Source: Periplaneta americana
Lineage: Eukaryota > Arthropoda > Insecta > Blattodea > Blattidae
NCBI RefSeq assembly: GCF_040183065.1
Contig: NC_091127.1
Span: 103,896,834-103,960,833 of the forward strand
DNA: 64,000 nt
Direction of reading: 5' to 3'
A model generated the notes under the pieces. That model was not told the DNA's origin. It made no database searches and saw only the letters and a list, made by a program, of their open reading frames with translations. Position numbers and translations under genes: made by a program. Numbering within the stretch: position 1 is the stretch's first letter; every line of letters starts with the position of its first letter. Below, one piece after another: positions 41,861 to 53,710 of the stretch.

Positions 41861-42579
41861 AACTTGTCAACAAAACAGAGAGCTTAGTAGGTGAGAAACA
41901 ATTAGTTAATCGACCATTTTTCCTAGTTCACTGTTCTTTCACTTGCCGAAAGCTACAATACGATAACAGGATTTTTTTATTTGAATTAAAAACCGAAATA
42001 TCAGACGTTCCACTTGGTTCTACTGTTATTGAAATTTTTTAAAACTAAAAATGCATCTGTACTTGACAAGTTTTGTATTTGACAGTTCATGTTAATTATT
42101 AATTGCAGACTAAGAAATCGTTGCATTGGTGTGCATAACCGGGGCTTTGTACCAGCTCCACGCAACTCCAAAGTAATTAATTTCGAATTATAATTCGCAA
42201 GCCGTTACTGACATATTGAAGACATCGCGCAAGTGTTTCGGATCATTAAATTCTAGTACCAGAGGAAATAATAATATTCTGACATCCTGATTTGTACTAC
42301 AGTATGTTTATTGAAAACGTAACGTGATCGAGAAGTTAGCATGCGGGACACGTATGTTCTCGATTGAGAGATTATCTGGCTGAGTTTTTTTTCTGAGGTC
42401 TTCTCTGACTTAATCAATTAATACAATGGCAAACTTTCGTATTCGCCTCGTCGAAATAGCGTTTCCCTGTCTCCGATTCTATCGCCGTTAGATTACGGCG
42501 TAGTTAGTGCAGGCCCGTTAAATAACAGATATTACCTGGCAAGGCGAACTTCCGACTTGGCCTTGTAGGTCAGGGCGCT
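41861..42579. other. Mostly unannotated; SINE-body-like piece
   Basis: At about 42368-42425 'ctggctgagttttttttctg' and 'gaggtcttctctgactt' recall the body of the SINE at 21173, but the match is weak. No gene. Confidence 0.4.
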
Positions 42580-42775
42580 GCAGTCGATCAGGTGTCCGTT
42601 TGAATAATTTCTATAATTTCGAGGGAAAAATTGTTCCGGGGCCGGGCATCGAACCCGGGACCTTTGGTTTAACGTACCAACGCTCTACCAACTGAGCTAC
42701 CCGGGAACTCTACCCGACACCTGATCCAATTTTTCCCTCTATATCGACAGACCTCAAAGTGGGCTGACAACCTTC
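42580..42775 (-). mobile_element. tRNA-derived SINE
   Basis: Minus-strand head CCCGGGTAGCTCAGTTGGTA (A box, complement of 42687-42706) and GTCCCGGGTTCGATGCCCGG (B box, complement of 42644-42663). Both boxes are close to consensus. The head is bracketed by the inverted phrase 'gatcaggtgtc' (42598) and 'gacacctgatc' (42715). An acceptor stem does not form across this unit, so I treat it as SINE and not tRNA. Confidence 0.82.
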
Positions 42776-43019
42776 AATCAACGAACTTCGAGTGAACACT
42801 AACTCCGTGTGACTTAAATAGTGGTTTTCTGTTAACGAATAGTGACGTGTATTATGCAAATCAAGATTTCAGGTGTAATTCCCTGTAAAGTTGATTGCAT
42901 TGTCATGCATTGAAGAAATGATTACGGTACTTAATTATTAATCGAATCAAATACTTGAGACAATACATTTTTATTTACACAATTACACATCCAGCCGAAT
43001 ATTTTTTGAAGCAAGAAAT

Positions 43020-43935
43020 TAAGAGTCCTCTTTTTCTCATTGTCTTCTCCTTTACACCTTCTCTTGTCCTTATTCTTCTTGTCTTTCACTTGTTCTCCTT
43101 GTGTTCCCCTTGTTCTCCTTGTATTCACCTTGTACTATTTGTCTTGTCCTTGTTTTCCTTGTGTTCCCCTTGCTCTTATTGTACTTCCTTACTTTTCGCA
43201 TTCCCGTTGTTCTCCTTGTATTTCCCTTGCTATCATTGTGTTCCCCTTGTATTCGCTTTGTTCTCGTCTTGCCCTTGTTCTCCTTATATTCACCTTGTTT
43301 TTCTTTCCTTGTCTCTATTCTTCCTGTATATTCCTTACTTTCTCTGTGTACATACTTATTATCCTTGTTCTTCTTGTATTCCTCTTATTTTTCTAGTATG
43401 CACATTGTTCTTATGTTCCCCTTGTTCTCTTTGCCTTGTATTGTTCTCATTGTATTCACCTTGTTTTGGTCTTATCCTTGTTCTATTTGTGTAGTTGTTC
43501 TTCTTGTGTTCCCCTTGTTCTCGCGTTCTCCCTGTTCTCCTTGTGTTCCCCTTATTCTCCTTGTGTTTCTCCTATTCTCCTCGTTCTCCTAGTATTCACC
43601 TTCTCCTAGTGTTTCCCTTGTTCTTGTTGTGTGTCCCTTGTTCTTGTTGTGTGTCCCTTGTACTTGTTCTCCTTGCTTTTTTACTTTTCTCATTGTATTC
43701 CTCTTGTTTTTCTTGTTTTCTCTTTGTTTCACTTGTGCTCTATTTACTTTCCTTGTGCTCTCCTTGTTCTCCTTGTGTTCCTCTTGTTTGTTCTCTTTAT
43801 ATTCCCCTTGTTCTCCTTGTGTCTTCCTTGTTTTTTCCTATGTTCCCTTTGTTTTTCTAGTGTTCCCCTTGTCTTTATCTTGTTCTCCTTTTCTTCGCCT
43901 TGTCCTCCTTGTTTTTACATCCATTTCACTTGAAT
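43020..43935. repeat. Pyrimidine-rich minisatellite, unit about 20 bp
   Basis: About 900 bp built from TTCTCCTTG (9 bp) alternating with TGTTCCCCTTG (11 bp), giving a dimer of about 20 bp with frequent substitutions. The + strand is almost free of A. Because 20 is not a multiple of three and the unit lacks stops, all three + frames stay open for 100-179 codons and spell similar Leu/Phe/Ser/Cys/Pro-rich strings. These are not genes. Confidence 0.9.
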
Positions 43936-43949
43936 ACCGATTGTCATAA

Positions 43950-44880
43950 ATGTTAAGATATTATTACAAATGATTACGATATATAGTATTTGATATGTTA
44001 TATATTTTTGTGAAAAACAATTACACATAAGTATCTACTTAGACCGCAAAATTTATAAAGGAAGTTTAATGCCATAGGCTAATATTAGAATTATAGAGAA
44101 AGCCTTTCTTGTGTAATTCAGAGAATCAAACTTCATATTATTATTTGAATGCATATTAAATGATTTCATTTAGATTTTTGAATAAAATAGTTAAAAAAAT
44201 AAAGTGTATAATGGTAATATCATACGTGGCATGGTAAAGGAACTGAATTGTCATGAAGATACGCGCAAGAGGATACTGACAAAATACGTGTTATCTTTGT
44301 GAAACTTATTTTTTAGTAAAATGATTGTACATAATGTCCATATCTATTCTTTCATGCTTGTCTATCTCTCCGTTGGACCGTTTATTGCTCCATCTGCACT
44401 CGTATTTATCCGTCCCTCCATTGATTCGTATAACTCACTCACTCACTCACTCACTACTATTATAATAATTACCTTTTCGACTCTCACTCTCTCTTGGTCT
44501 GTCCTAATTCTTCGTTGATACTGATCTGTATTTTCGTACTTTCTGGAGTTTCTTGTCATTGAGCATTGTTTGAAAGTAGGCCTACATGTACTCCAACCAG
44601 GAGAAAGCCTCAGAGGAATGAGACGCAGCGGGGTAATGCTGTGAATGAATATTGATGTCATAAGGTCACACGTGGGTACACGCATCTCCATTAGCTAACT
44701 CTCAAAGCACAAACGATAACACTGATACACACATATTTATACTACCCTAGTTCCAAAATTAGATCTTTTTATCCCTCCATACAGGAAATAGCATATGCAG
44801 GAGAGCGCATGTTTTTTAAACTGACGTTATAACGGTAATATTATCTATCTTCTTCGCTCCAGTAGATGATGCAGTAGTAA
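43950..44880. other. No recognisable gene
   Basis: AT-rich flank with a short (CACT)n run at 44434-44456. No feature supported. Confidence 0.45.
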
Positions 44881-44890
44881 GCACATTCGG

Positions 44891-46288
44891 CCATGGATGG
44901 GCAACTCGTGCTCGCAAAGTGCTAAAAAATCTTGAAAGAGAGAAAGGCAGACGGAGCCAGCCTCAGCAGTTACAAGTTGTTTGTAGTTTCGCTGCAAAAG
45001 CCACGGTGCACTCTGGCGGCTCATGCAGGTGATCGTGATATCTATTCCACGATTTGAATTTCAGAATGACGCATGGTACAATAATTATAGTAATTTTAGA
45101 CGGACTATACCTGAACACATATCAAAATTATATTATTTTCTAGCTTTGTAAATTAGTTTAGTACTGGAAACACAAACTGAATACAACCTTTTCAAGATAC
45201 AACAAATATAGCTGCTACACTTATTTATTATTACACTATTTGTTAATATTTCTTATTATATGTCTTATTTAAAATGTAGAACGCTAGAATTTACAAGTCT
45301 TTATAAATTAAAGAGTATTCCTCTGTTGTCAGAAGGTAATAGTCTGTGTTCGAAAACAATAACAAATTCAAGTAAGTATTTTTTACATGTCACGGCAAGA
45401 TGAAATGAGCTTACTTTTGAGCTCTTTCTTTACTTTGAGAGCTTTTACACTTCTTTCTTGTATTAAACTCTGCCTCAAGCTCATACAGTATATATGGAAG
45501 CAAAGAGTATATTTGGAAATTCTGACTTAGGCAACATTACGAACAGTTCGATTCCTGATTTTGCTGGAATCTGAGTGGCGTGCTGTTATGTACATTTATT
45601 AATTCAAGCTATAAATTTTCAGGATTTTCTATCGGCGTAAGCCAAAATGATTTCAGAAAAATTTCGATTCCTTGTCAATTGTCACTATTTCTCCAAACTT
45701 AGCAGTGAATTCTGCTGTAGGTCTTGAAGTAGGATCTTATATTTGATAAGAAGATTTTCTTATCACTCTTCAAGATGGTTTATAGTCAGAGAAAGTGAAG
45801 TTGTCTCTATTCTACATGATACTACCACATTTCAAATTTATCCATAAAATGTTCTTAGCTAGTCGGTTATATGCCGTGCAATTCTGTAATTCGTACGCAC
45901 AACGTGCTAATGATATTTGATATCAGTCTCACCTTGTTGATATCTCATTTTTACCTTTAACTGTTCTAAAGAAGATGTAGACAGTATTTCTTTACTAAAA
46001 CCTTCACTGTTTGTTTGTTACATAAAATGTTATGCGTAAGAAAGTGTAATAGAATACAAGTTATAACTCTCTTCTTAATAAAAAAATTCTCTTTTTTATT
46101 CGTAACTGAAGAGAAATGATGTGGGGATTATATTGTTTTTCACTTAAAACGAGCCGCCACTTACTGCAGACGCGATCGAACTTGTGTCTTGAAAGAATCG
46201 CACACAGACAGTACAGCTAGTACAGAGTCCGTTCTACCTGCACTGAGATTGCGTTGACACTTTGAGAGCACGAGTTGCCCACCCATCC
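44891..46288. mobile_element. Non-autonomous hAT-type element
   Basis: Ends CATGGATGGGCAACTCGTGC (44892) and the complement reading GGATGGGTGGGCAACTCGTG (ending 46288) form an inverted repeat of about 30 bp with a few mismatches, extending to CAAAGTG. The flank 'cacattc' is shared at 44882-44888 and 46288-46294, a partial 8-bp duplication. The interior (about 1.3 kb) is AT-rich with no recognisable transposase. Confidence 0.75.
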
Positions 46289-46295
46289 ACATTCC

Positions 46296-47280
46296 TTTCA
46301 CGGTTAATCTCCTGGCTGGAGAGCAATATTAGTAATACGAGTACCGTGTCGTTAATGTGAACAAATATTCATTGACTTCATCACTCAATATTAAATCCCG
46401 TTAGTCTGTTCCTTCCTCATTCCCACGAGAATTTTGAATCAAATTTGTACACAAGCAGGAATATCCCTTTCATGTGATCATCATGGCAGTAGTTCCTAGT
46501 TTAAGAGAACATAATAGAAGTGCTTAGTTTCTGTGGAAGGAACACAAAAATCCGTTTTCTGTTGGAAATCTAACTTGATTCCGTTCGATTTGTAGCGAAG
46601 ATCGTATGCTAAATAAATATTTTAATCTTTGAGTAATTTATTCATACATAGAGCAAGTGACCCAAGTTTGTTCAAAATGGCGTGTGATCTGAGAGACGTG
46701 ATGAACTCTGTTGACTCTCGTGATAAGCAGCAATTAGTTTGGAGTAGGGTTCTCGGAGTAAACAGTCTCGTTTTTAAGAGGGTTAGCTTGAAATTTCCTG
46801 GTATCATTTTGATATCGTCGGTCGGACCCATAAAAAATAACGTCATTACAAAGTTTTGTCGAAATCAGTAACATTTAAGGAAGTCATCACGTTGTAGTGG
46901 CTATCCAACATGGCGTCCGCCTTCATTGGTTACTTCTCTTCATCGCTCGTAGTGGAAGGAGGTCCGTCTTGTAAGGGCTCTGTTACGTATTCAGGAAACG
47001 GCTCTTTGGGGGGACCGGGACGATATGAGGAGTGTTGCAGGACAAGATGGGAACTTCTTCTTCTTCCTTTCGTTGGCAGGAACGAAGGGTGGGGGAAAGG
47101 GATGCTTACCGACGTTACAGGGTTACTGAGGGACCTCCTCGTGTGGCGGTGTGTGGACTGCTTTCAGGGCAGTAGCGGCGTAAGGGGATTGTGGTCACAA
47201 GCTAGGAAATATTCGGATTCTGTAAGGGTAAATATTAACATTGGCTGAAAATCGATAAAGCCGCAGACATATGGACCAAA
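46296..47280. other. No recognisable gene
   Basis: Open + frames at 46629-46871 (80 codons) and 46910-47248 (112 codons, Gly/Ser/Arg-rich) have no motif I know. I cannot tell chance from a relic. Confidence 0.4.
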
Positions 47281-47485
47281 CTTTTATTTTTTCTTTCTTC
47301 TGTTTCTCTTTTTCTTCTATTTTCTTCTCCTCGTCTCTCATGTTTTTCTCTCCATTTCAGTTGTGTCCTCCCTTCTTTTCTATTTTTCCTCCCTCTTTGT
47401 CGTTTTTTCAGACTGTCTGATTTTGTTTAGTGTAAGTTCTTAATTTATTCATTTTTCCATTCTGACTTCGTATTTCGTCGTTTTC
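47281..47485. repeat. Polypyrimidine tract
   Basis: The + strand is strongly T/C-rich from about 47281 to 47410 and leads into the TATG microsatellite. Confidence 0.75.
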
Positions 47486-47578
47486 TGTATGTATGTATGT
47501 ATGTATGTATGTATGTATGTATGTATGTATGTATGTATGTATGTATGTATGTATGTATGTATGTATATATGTATGTAT
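47486..47578. repeat. (TATG)n microsatellite
   Basis: About 22 TATG units, one ATAT interruption. Confidence 0.95.
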
Positions 47579-47889
47579 TTTTTCCTTTAGTTTATTTATA
47601 GCATGCCCCATTCCAATAAATGTAATACTACATGACCTTTACATATCAAAATTCTTAAGAGATTTGTCTCTCTGCCTCTATATACAAGTTGCATTACTAT
47701 TGTGACAAATGGCTTATGGTCGTATGTTTCCTTATTATTTTATAGCTAATACATTAAGTTAAACAGCTTATACATTTGCCTATTCTTTTTTTTTTGTCTA
47801 AAGACTGTCTATATTTATAAATTTCACATTGTGTATAAATTCCTTTGTGTAGCAGTTGACTAGTAATGTTTTATTGTAAGTCCACTTCC

Positions 47890-48144
47890 CATGATTTCCT
47901 AACATCTCCTTCCGGAAAAGGATCGCTCACTGTCTAGGTTGGGACATACGAATAGCAAGTGATTTAACATTTGTTCAACCCCGCATTTGCACATTGGACT
48001 GTCTTTTATTTCGAATTGGTACAAATACGAATTTATTTTTTCGTGTCCAGTTAAGAACGTGACAACGTTTTCTGTTATGATAATGATAAGGTTAGAGTTG
48101 AAGACCTCCCTCGAATAAGGGTGTAACCAACAAATCCATAACAT
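47890..48144 (-). pseudogene. Non-LTR reverse transcriptase C-terminal fragment
   Basis: The minus strand reads 'VVTFLTGHEKINSYLYQFEI', 'KDSPMCKCGVEQMLNHLLF', 'VCPNLDSERS'. The spacing CxC...H...C is the terminal zinc-knuckle-like module that closes RNase H-bearing non-LTR polyproteins and related elements. The RT and RNase H parts are not present upstream. It is a 5'-truncated copy; its 3' untranslated region probably runs to about 47800. Confidence 0.65.
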
Positions 48145-48849
48145 GCGTTACAGGATAAAGAAAAATAATTTCAGGGGCATATTTCGTTAGGTCTATATTT
48201 ACTATCATAACCATTTGATTGATCAAGCATACACGTTTATTTAGCTATTGGATGCATTCATTTATCGTTATAAATGAAGTTTCAAAATTACTTTTTCCAC
48301 CGAAGTCACATAGCCTATTTCATTAATTTGATGTTACACCCTTTTTCGAAGGATGTCGTCAATTATATTAACATAGTACATATGCAATAATATACACGCA
48401 CGTATCAACAAATAATATTTTACAAAAATATGCGTAATAAACACAAGACTACAACTATTTTATTTGCATCTGCACAAACATCCTGGAAAAGAATTTACGT
48501 AATTTTCTGTTGTGTTTATGTAAGGAAAACGAATCTGAGGTTTTTTTGATGATCCTACTTCTACAGCTGTCGTTGAAGATTTTTTTGGTATAGTTTTTCT
48601 ACGTCACAAAATGTAGCCAGTCGTCACACATTATAAAAAGGAAAAGCTCACAGCTAGCTTGTACACCGCAAATCACACAATTTACGGTAATTGAACAGCT
48701 TCCTTTTGTGAAAAGTCGTCAGCTGACTAAAATAACGCTACGCATCGAATTTACAGACATCAGTAGGCCTATACAGAATGTGTAATGAAACTTTTGGTAG
48801 ATATCTGTATAGAAATATGAATTTAACATTTTTTTATTATGCAATAGTG
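48145..48849. other. No recognisable gene
   Basis: AT-rich. No open frame above background. Confidence 0.45.
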
Positions 48850-50304
48850 TGGAAGTGCATTATCTAGCGAAATTTATAAACTTGTACTTGCTATTTTGGA
48901 AAAAGAAATTGTACATGAACAATGGAAGGAGTTCATAATTGTACCTATTTTTAAAAAGAGGGACGAAACTAACTGTACTAACTTTCGAGGAATATCACTT
49001 TTGTTGACGTCGTACAAAATTTTGTCCAATATTCTTTTGAGAAGTTTAACTCCGTACGTAGATGAAATCATTGGGGATCATCAGTGCGGTTTTAGGCGTA
49101 ATAGATCGACTATTGATGAGACTTTCTGTATTTGACAGATATTGGACAAAAATGGGAGTATAAGGGTACAGTACATCAGTTATTCATAGATTTCAGAAAG
49201 GCATAAGACTCGGTTAAGAGAGAAGTTTTGTGTAATATTCTTATTGAATTTGGTATTCCCAAGAAACTAGTTCGATAAATTAAAATGTTTCTCAGTGAAA
49301 CTTACAGCAGCGTCAGTACAGGCTAGTTTCTGCCTAATGCTTTTCCAATTCAGTTTCTAAAGAAAAGAGATGCACTATCACCTTTACTTTTTAACTTCGC
49401 TCTAGAATATGCCATTAGGAAAGTTCAGAATAACAGACAGGGTTTGGAATTGAACGGGTTACATCAGCTTCTTGTCTGTGCGGATGACATGGATATGTTA
49501 GGAGAGAATACACAAACGATTAGGAAAAACACGGGAATTTTACTTGAAGCAAGTAAAGCGATAGGTTTGGAAGTAAATCCCGAAAAGACAAGGTATATGA
49601 TTATGTCTCGTGACCAGAATATTGTACGAAATGGAAATATAAAAATTGGAGATTTATCCTTCGAAGAGGTGGAAAAATTCAAATATCTTGTAGCAACAGT
49701 AACAAAAATATAAATGACACACGGGAGGAAATTAAACGCAGAATAAATATGGCAAATGCCTGTTATTATTCAGTTGAAAAGTTTTTGTCACCTAGTCTGC
49801 TGTCAAAAAATCTGAAAGTTAGAATTTATAAAACAGTTATATTACCGGTTGTTCTGTATGGTTGTGAAAGTTGGACTGTCACTTTGAGAGAAGAACAGAG
49901 ATTAACGGTGTTTGAGAATAAGGTTCTTAGGAAAATATTTGGGGCTAAGAGGGATGAAGTTACAGGAGAATGGAGAAAATTACACACCACAGAACTGCAC
50001 GCATTGTATTCTTCACCTGACATAATTAGGAACATTAAATCCAGACGTTTGAGATGGGCAGGGCATGTAGCACGTATGGGCGAATCCAGAAATGCATATA
50101 GAATGTTAGTTGGGAGACCGGAGGGAAAAATACGTTTGGGGAGCCCGAGACGTAGAGGGAGGATAATATTAAAATGGATTAGAGGGAAGTGGGTTTTGAT
50201 GATAGAGAGTGGGTTAATCTTGCACAGGATAGGGACCGACGACAGGCTTATGTGAGGGCGGCAATGACCTACGGGTTCCTTAAAAGCCATTTGTAAGTAA
50301 GTAA
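48850..50304 (+). pseudogene. Non-LTR reverse transcriptase, 5'-truncated
   Basis: The + strand carries in order 'EIVHEQWKEFIIVPIFKKRD', 'FRGISLLLTSYKILSNILL', 'GDHQCGFRRNRSTIDETF' (48896-49135), a damaged stretch with FIDFRKA-like sequence near 49180, '[18 protein letters not shown]' near 49380, '[15 protein letters not shown]' (YADD box with Cys for Tyr, 49480), '[19 protein letters not shown]', and from 49749 'MANACYYSVEKFLSPSLLSK', 'VVLYGCESWTVTLREEQRL', 'RRLRWAGHVARMGESRNAYR'. At least four frameshifts or stops are present. It ends AAGCCATTTGTAAGTAAGTAAG-like at 50283-50304, a GTAA tail. The endonuclease is missing. Confidence 0.87.
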
Positions 50305-50955
50305 GATGAGTCAGGTTTATTACCATTTTCATTGATGAGATTCTCACGAAACCAGTACTATCACCATTTTGTTTCTTTGCGTCGAACATGAAACTTTTGA
50401 TAAATACTTGTGCAGAAACAAGAATTTAATATGTTAGCAACACTCACTACTCAATCTACATATAAGGCCTATCTTGGTTTCTTAGCAATGAGGCGCTATG
50501 CAATATTAGTAAAGGAATCAAACTTCAGCAGTGTTATTCAGCACGACGCGACGCATAAGTTTCGACGCCGCGCCGCGTCTCAAGCAAGCAACAGCTGACT
50601 CATAACGACGCTGTATTTATCATATTACTGCGGACAATTCTTTCCTTTTCTTTTTTTACAGTTCATATCGTAATTAAATTTCTGTTGGATTGTAGCTTTT
50701 CTTATTAGTTTACTAATGTAGGTCACAGAGTTGTATGCATTCTATTCAGAAACTGAGGAAGAAATAGCGACCCTGCATCGTAACAAAAGAACAAAGAAGT
50801 AATTTGCTAGCAGGATGCTAAAAATACATATATGTGACTAAAAATATGTAGGCCTACAACTGGGTTCGAATTATTTCTCAATAATAAGCAGGTTGGATAC
50901 GCGAGTTTCCGGCATTTATAATACCAATATTATCAACTGCCCTATGTACTGTATA
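50305..50955. other. No recognisable gene
   Basis: A GC-rich 'gacgccgcgccgcgtc' at about 50562-50577 recalls the Harbinger A subterminal sequence at 3671-3690, but no paired end was found. Confidence 0.4.
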
Positions 50956-51927
50956 CATGCTGTCCCATTTATCTTGTGGACCTAGTATAACTTTTTTGTT
51001 TGGATGGGTATTGGAATCTTTGTTTTTGAGAGTTATGTTAGAACGAGGGACTAACATGAGTGTGGAGATTTGGTGCATGTAACTACATTATGGTACAAGA
51101 TACGCGTGATGTCATCAATTTTTCAAATAGCACTACATACTTTAATCATGTTACATTGATTGCACACATTAAGACGAGTTCAAAAATGTATCACAGTGTC
51201 ACCTTCTTAATCAATAAAAACAACAAAGTGAAACAAAAACGTACTTCCAATGTGATAACGTTATGCTTTGAGAGTCACAGAAGATGTCCCAAATGGTGAC
51301 CATTCACGTTAATGCACAATGGAAGGCGTTCCCCGAAAGACCGCATGACTACCCGGCATGTTGCTGGCTGAATGGACACACAAGCCTGTCGAATGCGTTG
51401 CTGCATGTCCTCTGGTGTTGTCAGAATGTTCTGGTATACACTGTCCTTTGCAGTTCTACACAGGAAGAAGTCGAGTGGCGACAGGTCCAGAGAACGTGCA
51501 GGCCACTACGTGGATTGTGGCGTTGACAGTTGTGGTTTGTTTACATGTTAAGACAGCAAACACACAACACACGACGTGTACGGACGTCAGTCGTCTTTCG
51601 TTTTGTGTAAGTTAATGCACAAGATGAATGGGGCACTACAACAAACAGTACATTCTGATGACATTCATTTTGCATTTTGTTGTTGTTATTGATTGGGAAG
51701 GTGACATTGTGATACATTTTTGAACTCATCTTAATGTGTGTAATCGATGTAACATGATTAAAGTATGTAGTGCTATTTGAAAAATTGATGACGTCACGTG
51801 TATCTTGTACCATATCTCTACACTCATGTTAGCCCCTCATTCTAACATAACTCTTGAAAACAAAAATTCTAATACCTATCCAAACAAAAAAAATTATATT
51901 AAGTGCACAAGATAAATGGAACACTTG
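50956..51927 (-). mobile_element. Mariner-like element with very long inverted termini
   Basis: 972 bp flanked by TA (50954-50955, 51928-51929). The termini are inverted repeats of about 270 bp: 50956-51230 pairs with about 51650-51927 and shares TTTCAAATAGCACTACATAC and CATTTATCTTGTG. A small length difference near 51075 is visible. Only a C-terminal transposase fragment remains between them. Confidence 0.92.
51270..51545 (-). pseudogene. Mariner-like transposase C-terminal fragment
   Basis: The minus strand from about 51540 reads 'WPARSLDLSPLDFFLC', 'KDSVYQNILTTPEDMQQRIR', 'QACVSIQPATCRVVMRSFGE', 'RLPLCINVNGHHLGH', the standard end of the IS630/Tc1/mariner-type transposases with DUF4817-like N-terminus. 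The third catalytic acidic position within SLDLSPLDFF is kept. The N-terminal and first two catalytic regions are deleted, so the copy could move only with help from a relative. Confidence 0.82.
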
Positions 51928-51929
51928 TA

Positions 51930-52249
51930 TTTTTATTTTAAGCACGATCATTTTTTATTTTATTTACCGCTTTGTTAACAGGCCTTGTGTAAGCTAGATG
52001 CACAATATGCGAACTGGTTGCTGGGATGTTAAGTAAAAATTACAATTTTACACACAATTGTGAAAGGTACAGTACAGAATTTATAGTACCTCCATGATAG
52101 TTTTAAGGCCTTCACTTTGCACAATAAAACACACTTCTATATTTGCCTTACAACTTGTTAAATGAAAGTGGTTTTCATGTTCAGCGTTTCTCAGACATGG
52201 CGTTCATGAAAATATAACAGCCCCTAATTAAAGGAATCCTTAAAAGTAT
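51930..52249. other. No recognisable gene
   Basis: AT-rich spacer between two elements. Confidence 0.45.
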
Positions 52250-52508
52250 ATCGTCGTTGTTCCTGCAATAACTTCTATGTGCAATGCAAAATATACAATT
52301 TTTCAGTAGAAGGAAAGAACACATTTAATCATCCTATGGCAGCCGTACATAGGGGATTGTGAATTCTTACATTTTCGAAAGAAAGAAATATAATTACATA
52401 TAGGAGATTTTATTATTTGCTGTATCACTATTTAAGCTATGTAATAGAGCAAAAATCTGAAAATCGATAAATATGTCACATATGAGTTATTGCAGGAACA
52501 ATGACGAT
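52250..52508. mobile_element. 259-bp MITE
   Basis: Ends ATCGTCGTTGTTCCTGCAAT and the complement of ATTGCAGGAACAATGACGAT form an inverted repeat of about 26 bp, extending further with mismatches. No coding. Confidence 0.8.
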
Positions 52509-52575
52509 AAGTGAGATAGATGCAAGGATAGATGGATAGACGGACGGTTGGACAAACAAACATAGACATAGAGAG

Positions 52576-52613
52576 GGATGGATGGATGGATGGATGGATG
52601 GATGGATGGATGA
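52576..52613. repeat. (GGAT)n microsatellite
   Basis: About nine GGAT units. Confidence 0.93.
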
Positions 52614-52975
52614 AGAATCTGGGTTACCTAGCCGTCTGTTGGGACTTAATATCTCCGACGTTTTGGTACCTTTTACATGTTACATGATCAGTAAGGTTCG
52701 GATAAAGTAGCCTACCTGTATCAGGTTAGGCATCTTTGGTCCGTCCGTTTTGTTTACAAGCATTAATCAGTTGTCGCATGTCTCCGAGCCGACAGTATTC
52801 AGTTCCTATCGGCTGTACTGTCCATTCACTGATGTTTTAGCTAGGGTGTGGGGAGCGCTCTTGCCAACGGATAGAGTTTTAGCTAGTGGAAGGGAGTAGT
52901 GTTTGCTTAGTCTGAAGCAAGTCAAGGCCCTATTCTGTACAGCCTATCCTGATATAGCTACTACATCCGAACCTT
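52614..52975. other. No recognisable gene
   Basis: No feature supported. Confidence 0.45.
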
Positions 52976-53285
52976 CATTCATTCGTTCGTTCATTCATTC
53001 ATTTATAATATTCTGCCCAAGAGGAGGTCTTTCACTGCAAACTCAGCACTCTCCAGTCTTTCCTATTTTCTGCCTTCCTCTTTGTCTCCTCATATGATCC
53101 ATTTATCTTAATATCTTCTATCATCTGATATCTTCTTTTGCCCCGAACTCCTCTCCCGTTCACCATTACTTCCAGTACATCCTTCAGAAGGCAGTTTTGA
53201 CCGAACCAATTCCTTTTCCTCTTCCTGATCAGTTTTAGTATCATCCTTTCTTCACCCACTCTTTCCAACACAGCTTCGTTTCTTA
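52976..53285 (-). pseudogene. Non-LTR RT 3' fragment (same family as 39.8-41.9 kb)
   Basis: The minus strand reads MLERVGEERMILKLIRKRKR, 'NWFGQNCLLKDVLEVMVNGR', 'VRGKRRYQMIEDIKINGSYE', 'ETKRKAENRKDWRVLSLQ' and ends in a (TGAA/CGAA)n tail at about 52976-53005. It is the extreme C-terminal end plus 3' tail of the family whose longer copy is at 39800-41860. Only the last 80 codons remain and the catalytic domain is absent. Confidence 0.82.
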
Positions 53286-53702
53286 TTCAAACCTTAATGA
53301 TTAGTATTATAACATTCATATCCCGAAGAGTTTTGGTTGGTACGTACGTAAATAGGCATATATGTATAAACTCGATTTTCATTTGTCCTCTTCATAAAAT
53401 ATGGCCATTCTGGCCTTGCTTAATACATTTTTTCTAGGAGTTTGATGTGGCATATCGTTGGGAAATATATATTTCTTGTTTTATCAGTAGGCTATCTACA
53501 GGTAGGACCATAGGTCACGTTACCCGTATAATATTTTAATATTTTGCAGTTAATCAATTGCAGTTTTGCTGTGGCAGAAGCATTCAGGAATATAACTTAA
53601 GATTTTCTTCGCAAAACTCTGGTCGAACATGGCGTCGTATTCAGTTATGTCATGATAACAACGTGCACACACAGATCTTCTGGATAAATAAGTATATGTA
53701 GG
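53286..53702. other. No recognisable gene
   Basis: AT-rich spacer. Confidence 0.45.
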
Positions 53703-53710
53703 CCTATGTA

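Noticed and set aside
42640-42710. Possible functional tRNA gene with good A and B boxes
   Set aside because: No acceptor stem pairs across it and it continues into a SINE body. The same applies to the other tRNA-like heads.
42955-43949. Six overlapping + frames rich in Leu, Ser, Cys and Pro, looking like membrane proteins
   Set aside because: They are the same stop-free minisatellite read in three frames, with no start context or domain.
46910-47248. 112-codon + frame
   Set aside because: No domain, no splice context, and Gly/Arg-rich composition typical of a chance GC-richer patch.
50550-50590. GC-rich gacgccgcgccgcgtc as a third Harbinger terminus
   Set aside because: Only a short match to 3671-3690 and no partner end.
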